Of a stretch of DNA of 64,000 nucleotides, positions 62,663 through 64,000 are shown one piece after another. Both the position numbers and the translations under genes were made by a program. Below the pieces are notes generated by a model. It saw only the letters and a program-made list of their open reading frames with translations. It was not told the origin of the DNA and did no database searches. The stretch is from Radicibacter daui (GTDB taxonomy: Bacteria; Pseudomonadota; Alphaproteobacteria; Radicibacterales; Radicibacteraceae), in NCBI GenBank assembly GCA_030657355.1, contig CP131056.1, positions 3,244,501-3,308,500 of the forward strand, in the 5' to 3' direction. Position 1 is the stretch's first letter, and each line of letters opens with the position of its first letter.

Positions 62663-63537
62663 CCCGCCGCTTCCAGATCAAGCCGCTGCCCGACATCCTC
62701 GGGGCGGAAATTACCGGTCTCGATCTTTCCACACCGCTGCCGGAAGCGGATTTCCTTGAAATCCGCAAGGCGCTGGCGGACCGGCAGGTGCTGGTCTTCC
62801 GCGACCAGGAAAAGCTGACGCCGGATGAGCAGATCGCGTTCAGCCGCCGTTTCGGCCCTCTGGACATTCACATCCAGCATCATTTCCATCTCGGCGGCCA
62901 TCCGGAGATCCTCATCGTCTCCAATGTCATCGAAGACGGCAAACCCATCGGTCTGGTCGATGCCGGCAAGTACTGGCACTCGGACCTTTCCTATATGGCA
63001 GAGCCCAGCCTCGGCTCGCTGCTGCACTCCAAGGAGTGGCCGGCCAATGGCGGAGACACGATCTTCGTCAACATGGTCGCCGCCTATGAAGCACTGCCCG
63101 AAGGCGTGCGCCGCCGCATCGACCCCTTGAAGGCCGAGCACAGCTATGGCGCCCGTAACCGCAAGCAACAGGCGCTGAATGGCGCGCTCCGGCCCGGCCT
63201 TACGGCGGAGCAGGAAGCGCGGGTGCCGCCGGTGATCCATCCGGTGGTGCGCCTGCATCCCGAAAGCGGCAAACGCGCGCTCTTTGTCAGCGAAGGCTTT
63301 ACCACCCGCATCGTCGGGCTGGAGGAGAAGGAGAGCGATGAGCTTCTCGCCTTCCTCTTCCATTTCTCGACGTCCGAGCTTTTCCAGTACCGCCATCGCT
63401 GGCAGCCGCATGACATGGTGTTCTGGGACAACCGCCAGACCCTGCATCTGGCCACCGGCTGCCCGCCGGAGCTGCGCCGCACGCTCTACCGCACCACGGT
63501 ACGCGGCGAGGTCCCGCTGGCCGCGACCGCGGCCTGA
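62659..63537 (+). CDS. TauD/TfdA family 2-oxoglutarate-dependent dioxygenase
   Basis: 292 residues. ILGAEITGLDLSTPLPEADFLEIRKALADRQVLVFRDQEKLTPDEQIAFSRRFGPLDIH is the family start; YWHSDLSYM gives the HxD iron ligands, LHLATG the distal His, and RRTLYRTTVRG the Arg that binds 2-oxoglutarate. It uses Fe(II), O2 and 2-oxoglutarate to hydroxylate and thereby cleave the compound brought in by the linked transporter, releasing sulfite if the substrate is taurine-like. The exact substrate is uncertain; the family also includes 2,4-D and alkyl-sulfate enzymes. Confidence 0.94.
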   Translation: MTRRFQIKPLPDILGAEITGLDLSTPLPEADFLEIRKALADRQVLVFRDQEKLTPDEQIAFSRRFGPLDIHIQHHFHLGGHPEILIVSNVIEDGKPIGLVDAGKYWHSDLSYMAEPSLGSLLHSKEWPANGGDTIFVNMVAAYEALPEGVRRRIDPLKAEHSYGARNRKQQALNGALRPGLTAEQEARVPPVIHPVVRLHPESGKRALFVSEGFTTRIVGLEEKESDELLAFLFHFSTSELFQYRHRWQPHDMVFWDNRQTLHLATGCPPELRRTLYRTTVRGEVPLAATAA

Positions 63538-63623
63538 AGGCAGGCGCTGCGGCCATCCGCCAATTTCCCCTCCGGCCGTGATAGTCTGAAGAAAAATCAG
63601 ACCACGACCGGAGGGAGGAAACC

Positions 63624-64000
63624 ATGGATCTGCAGCTGAAAGACAAGGTCGCCGTCATTACCGGCGCCTCCAAGGGCATCGGCCTCGGCATCGCCAGGGC
63701 CTTCGCGCAGGAAGGCTGCCATGTGGTGATGACCGCCCGCACCCAAGGCGAGGTCGATGCGGCGGCGATGGCCATCGAGCGGGAATTTCACGTCAAGGCC
63801 GCCACCGTCGCCTCCGACGTTTCAACAGCCGAAGGCTGCGAGGCGATCATCACCCACGCCGCGGGTCTAGGCGGGGCGGATATCTTCGTCTCCAACGCCG
63901 GCACCGGTTCCAACGAAACCGTGGCCGATGCGCCGGATGAAAAATGGATGGATTACTGGAACCTGCATGTCATGGCCGCGGTACGCCTCAGCCGGCGCCT
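63624..64000 (+). CDS. SDR family oxidoreductase (3' end beyond window)
   Basis: The first 125 residues. MDLQLKDKVAVITGASKGIG is followed by LGIARAFAQEGCHVVMTART, the classical SDR cofactor motif TGxxxGxG, and FVSNAGTGSNE is the NAG motif. The YxxxK active site should come past the edge. GGGAGGA lies seven bases before ATG 63624. It is 86 bases beyond the dioxygenase stop, probably a separate unit. A silently diverged copy of its first 26 codons is located at 58277. Confidence 0.93.
   Translation, partial: MDLQLKDKVAVITGASKGIGLGIARAFAQEGCHVVMTARTQGEVDAAAMAIEREFHVKAATVASDVSTAEGCEAIITHAAGLGGADIFVSNAGTGSNETVADAPDEKWMDYWNLHVMAAVRLSRR

Overview
The window is a gene-dense, high-GC stretch of chromosome from an alphaproteobacterium. 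I base this on gene content (DUF1223, DUF3297, DUF1194, YqaA-type, BetC/ChoX, Frc-type ABC transporter, RgtE/RgtF-like lipid A genes, a free-standing second groEL) and on GC-rich codon use; I cannot fix the genus. There is no rRNA, tRNA, CRISPR array or recognisable insertion sequence. Nearly all genes are ordinary housekeeping, transport or regulatory genes.

Layout. 1-7.3 kb: dienelactone hydrolase (cut by the window edge), a secreted DUF1223 protein, EttA, a small retropepsin-fold-like protein, a ClC protein and an MFS exporter. 7.3-11.3 kb: LysR regulator divergent from betC-choX (choline-O-sulfate use), then DUF3297. 11.35-11.51 kb: an inverted pair of REP-like repeats. 11.5-17.6 kb: bestrophin, DUF1194, aldo/keto reductase, sugar-nucleotide-type dehydrogenase, YqaA-type membrane protein, MFS_3 transporter. 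17.6-22.1 kb: transglutaminase and a groEL without groES; an ArsR/AHSA1 pair behind a tandem operator; GFA and ABM-domain proteins. 22.3-29.4 kb: nsrR, a class III cyclase, an EmrAB-like pump with its LysR regulator, and hmp behind two NsrR-like palindromes. 29.5-35.3 kb: a five-gene block (response regulator, histidine kinase, GT2, LAB_N, GT39) that looks like lipid A sugar decoration under its own two-component system, next to aroA.

35.5-43.9 kb: a DUF1348/TetR pair with two operators, a Frc/Rbs-type ABC transporter with a hydroxypyruvate-isomerase-like enzyme, a MarC protein and a FUSC exporter. 44-49.3 kb: two paralogous CHASE4-GGDEF-EAL membrane proteins, both with ruined GGDEF motifs and apparently intact phosphodiesterase residues. 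49.4-57.4 kb: a complete kdp locus (F-A-B-C-D-E), with a 29-residue membrane peptide encoded just ahead of kdpF. 58.4-63.5 kb: a sulfonate/taurine-type ABC transporter with a TauD-like dioxygenase and a divergent flavoprotein. The start of an SDR gene runs off the right edge.

The most unusual place is 57.3-58.4 kb. An AT-rich islet with two small genes (a DUF6864-like protein and a two-helix membrane protein) sits between two copies of the kdpE 3' end (50 bp, first 38 bp identical). The islet ends in the first 26 codons of a second, silently diverged copy of the SDR gene found 5.3 kb away. This reads as a recombination scar: a kdpE-islet-SDR segment from a related strain joined by microhomology onto the resident kdpE end, leaving an accessory gene cassette in a variable site.
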